Part shown: positions 62,614-64,000 of the stretch, piece after piece
Numbering within the stretch: the stretch's first letter is position 1
Layout of the letters: the number at the start of each line of letters is the position of its first letter
Assembly (NCBI GenBank): GCA_000169355.1
Contig: AAXX01000001.1
Span: 372,001 to 436,000 of the forward strand
Source of the DNA: Flavobacteria bacterium BAL38
GTDB lineage: Bacteria; Bacteroidota; Bacteroidia; Flavobacteriales; Flavobacteriaceae
DNA: 64,000 bases
Reading direction: 5' to 3'
Position numbers and translations under genes: made by a program
Notes under the pieces: model-generated
The model's input: only the letters and a program-made list of their open reading frames with translations
Database searches by the model: none
Told to the model about the DNA's origin: nothing

Positions 62614-63696
62614 TTACTGAACACTAACCTTAGCTCCGTTAAATAATTTTCCTTCAGCTGAAACGATATAATGTTCGTCTGCTGATAATCCTGATAAAAC
62701 TTCTACTTGATTACCAAATGTTTTTCCAATTCTTAACCATCTTAAAATGGCAACATTTCCACTTCCTATTGTGTAAACTCCGGTTAATTGTCCTTCTTTT
62801 ACTAAAGCCGATACAGGTACTAATACTAAATCCGACTTAACAGCTGATGATACTTTTTTCTCTGATGGAAACTGCACGTTAACAAACATTCCCGATAAAA
62901 TTTCTTTATCCATTTTATCTAAAGTAACTTTTACTAAGTATTGACTTCCAGTGTTTTTTGCTGATAAACTAACTTCTGAAACCTTTCCTGTAACTTCTTT
63001 ATTTAATGATTTCACGTTGATTTTAACTGGCATTCCGTTTTTAACGGATGTAATATCACTTTCAGAAACCATTGCCGTAACTTGTAATTTTGAAGCGCCT
63101 TCTATACTTACTAATGGCATTCCTGGATTTGCCATATCGCCCTCTTTAACAAATGTATTAGTTACCGTTCCAGAAAAGGGAGCTGTAATGTTTGAATAAG
63201 AAAACTGAGCCATAACTTCGTTACGCATTTGTTTTGCTGCTTCTAATCCTGCTTTTGCCATTTCGTAGCGAGCGGTCATATCGTCTAATTCTTTTTGAGA
63301 AGCCGATTGTTGTGCAAATAAATTAGTAAAACGATCATAATCTTTCTTAGCATTGTTATACCCAGCAGTTGCTTGTGTAATGGATGCGTCTACTTGCGCT
63401 TTTTTCGCTTGTAAATCGGTGTTGTTGATGCTTACTAAAAGTTGTCCGGCAGATACATTTTGACCTACTTTTACATTTACTTTAGTTACATACCCCATCA
63501 TTCTAGTACTTAGATTTGCACTATTTTCAGATTCAATTTTCCCACTTGCCGTTACATACGGACTAGTAGAATTTTCGATATTACCCGCCACTTTTACAGG
63601 AATTGCAGGCAAATCGGCTACATTTTCTTTTTTATCACTTCCACAAGAAGTTAAGATTAATGAAGATAGTGTGATGATTGTTATTATTTTTTTCAT
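62614..63696 (-). CDS. RND periplasmic adaptor (membrane fusion) lipoprotein
   Basis: A 360-residue adaptor: signal TIITLSSLILTSC with the lipid cysteine at residue 18. A lipoyl-like domain (TRMMGYVTKVNVKVGQNVSA, about 64-83) is joined to a coiled-coil hairpin (VDASITQATAGYNNAKKDYD to QMRNEVMAQF), then SNITAPFSGTVTNTFVKEGD closes the lipoyl domain. A beta barrel and membrane-proximal domain follow (PVSALVKEGQLTGVYTIGSG). It connects the pump to the TolC-type channel. It is followed by the RND pump and preceded by TolC, in the order tolC-adaptor-pump. Confidence 0.95.
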   Translation of the reverse strand: MKKIITIITLSSLILTSCGSDKKENVADLPAIPVKVAGNIENSTSPYVTASGKIESENSANLSTRMMGYVTKVNVKVGQNVSAGQLLVSINNTDLQAKKAQVDASITQATAGYNNAKKDYDRFTNLFAQQSASQKELDDMTARYEMAKAGLEAAKQMRNEVMAQFSYSNITAPFSGTVTNTFVKEGDMANPGMPLVSIEGASKLQVTAMVSESDITSVKNGMPVKINVKSLNKEVTGKVSEVSLSAKNTGSQYLVKVTLDKMDKEILSGMFVNVQFPSEKKVSSAVKSDLVLVPVSALVKEGQLTGVYTIGSGNVAILRWLRIGKTFGNQVEVLSGLSADEHYIVSAEGKLFNGAKVSVQ

Positions 63697-63755
63697 GTTG
63701 TTAAATTTTGATTTTATTTTTTGGAACTCTGTTTTAAGAAATTTTGAGATTTTTT

Positions 63756-63784
63756 ACACCCCTAAAGTCCCCTCAAGGGGACAA
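63756..63784. repeat. GTCCCC/GGGGAC palindromic element
   Basis: ACACCCCTAAAGTCCCC and GGGGAC (63767-63782 stem GTCCCC/GGGGAC with loop TCAA) lie in the tolC-adaptor gap. Similar in style (CCCCTAA.. CCCC.. GGGG) to the element at 59192. Confidence 0.6.
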
Positions 63785-63799
63785 TCCTATAAAGAAAAT

Positions 63800-64000
63800 T
63801 TATTTCGTTAAAAATTGTAAGTATTGTTTAGTAAAGTTATATTCGAAAACGGCCTGTAAATATTCTAATTCTTTTTGTGCCATTTGCGTTTCAGCCATTA
63901 ATAAGTCGGTAGTTTTTTCTAATCCTTGTGTGAATCGATTTTGACGAATTCTGAACGCTTCTTGCGATTGTTCAAAAGCCAATTGAGAAAGATTTACTTT
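63800..64000 (-). CDS. TolC family outer-membrane channel (C-terminal end only)
   Basis: The frame is open from the window edge to a stop at 63800, giving the last 66 residues. KVNLSQLAFEQSQEAFRIRQ, RFTQGLEKTTDLLMAETQMA and KELEYLQAVFEYNFTKQYL form the last helices of a TolC-type protein, with the conserved R-F/Y-x-x-G-L turn seen as RFTQGLEKTTDLL. First gene of the efflux operon and the exit duct of the tripartite pump. The N-terminal part and any regulator lie outside the window. Confidence 0.88.
   Translation of the reverse strand, partial: KVNLSQLAFEQSQEAFRIRQNRFTQGLEKTTDLLMAETQMAQKELEYLQAVFEYNFTKQYLQFLTK

Overview
The window is a piece of a low-GC Bacteroidetes chromosome, almost certainly a Flavobacteriaceae member close to Flavobacterium. 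The grounds are the gliding-associated peptidyl-prolyl isomerase GldI, a type IX secretion (T9SS) type B sorting domain on a large secreted protein, promoters of the TTG...TAnnTTTG form, no Shine-Dalgarno preference, occasional TTG starts and very A+T-rich spacers. It is mostly ordinary core chromosome. I see no prophage, insertion sequence, CRISPR array or complete conjugative element.

Layout. 1-7838 is a surface-glycan (lipooligosaccharide or capsule core) block: four GT2 enzymes (one cut by the window edge), a GT9 heptosyltransferase-like enzyme, a GT17 enzyme, a GT4-like enzyme and an InaA-type LPS kinase, plus a secreted protein whose C-terminus imitates a TonB-receptor plug. 8013-13354 holds threonylcarbamoyl-AMP synthase, CCA-adding enzyme, heme A synthase, a CDP-alcohol phosphotransferase and a frameshifted Ntn hydrolase. 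13355-16568 is a minus-strand LytS/LytTR two-component operon in which a '2TM' membrane domain occurs both fused to the kinase and as a separate protein. 16727-23510 has glutaminase, a pRiA4 ORF-3-like protein, a nucleoid-associated protein, a TetR-like regulator with an ABC1/UbiB kinase, and a two-gene ABC exporter. 23527-29274 runs on the plus strand: the T9SS cargo, NrnA, GldI and two tandem cyclophilin-FKBP fusions. 29322-34989 contains TypA, S20, two identical tRNA-Glu genes, ProRS and a Trp/Gly/Tyr-rich lipoprotein. 35009-39684 has a FadL-like porin, RimO, a YdcH-like protein and a LysM/NlpC hydrolase. 39788-44947 carries two unrelated-length aconitases side by side. 45398-51733 has an acyltransferase, a MoxR ATPase and three SurA-type chaperone genes. 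51861-57628 holds RF3, FolD, Ffh and a second GT9 enzyme. 57802-64000 ends with a YbjQ protein, a lipoprotein and a tripartite RND efflux operon (TolC-adaptor-pump) that continues into a PII-like protein and a DUF2892 protein.

How the genes work together. Many products serve the outer membrane: LOS glycans, OMP and lipoprotein folding (three SurA-type proteins, two cyclophilin-FKBP fusions, GldI), peptidoglycan cleavage, FadL transport and RND efflux. The rest is translation and RNA housekeeping (TypA, RF3, RimO, ProRS, S20, tRNA-Glu, CCA enzyme, TsaC, Ffh) and central metabolism.

Non-coding content is the less explained part. Several gene junctions carry short repeated words or palindromes: a Flavobacterium-type intergenic element at 36556-36612, CCCC/GGGG palindromes at 59192 and 63756, a 16-base word shared between 14167 and 62596, and layered inverted repeats after 6692. 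Every inter-gene junction from tolC to the PII-like gene of the RND operon has such a repeat. No clearly new defence or mobile system was found; the best leads are these repeats, the plug-mimic protein, the shared 2TM domain of the LytTR operon and the PII-like protein tied to the efflux pump.
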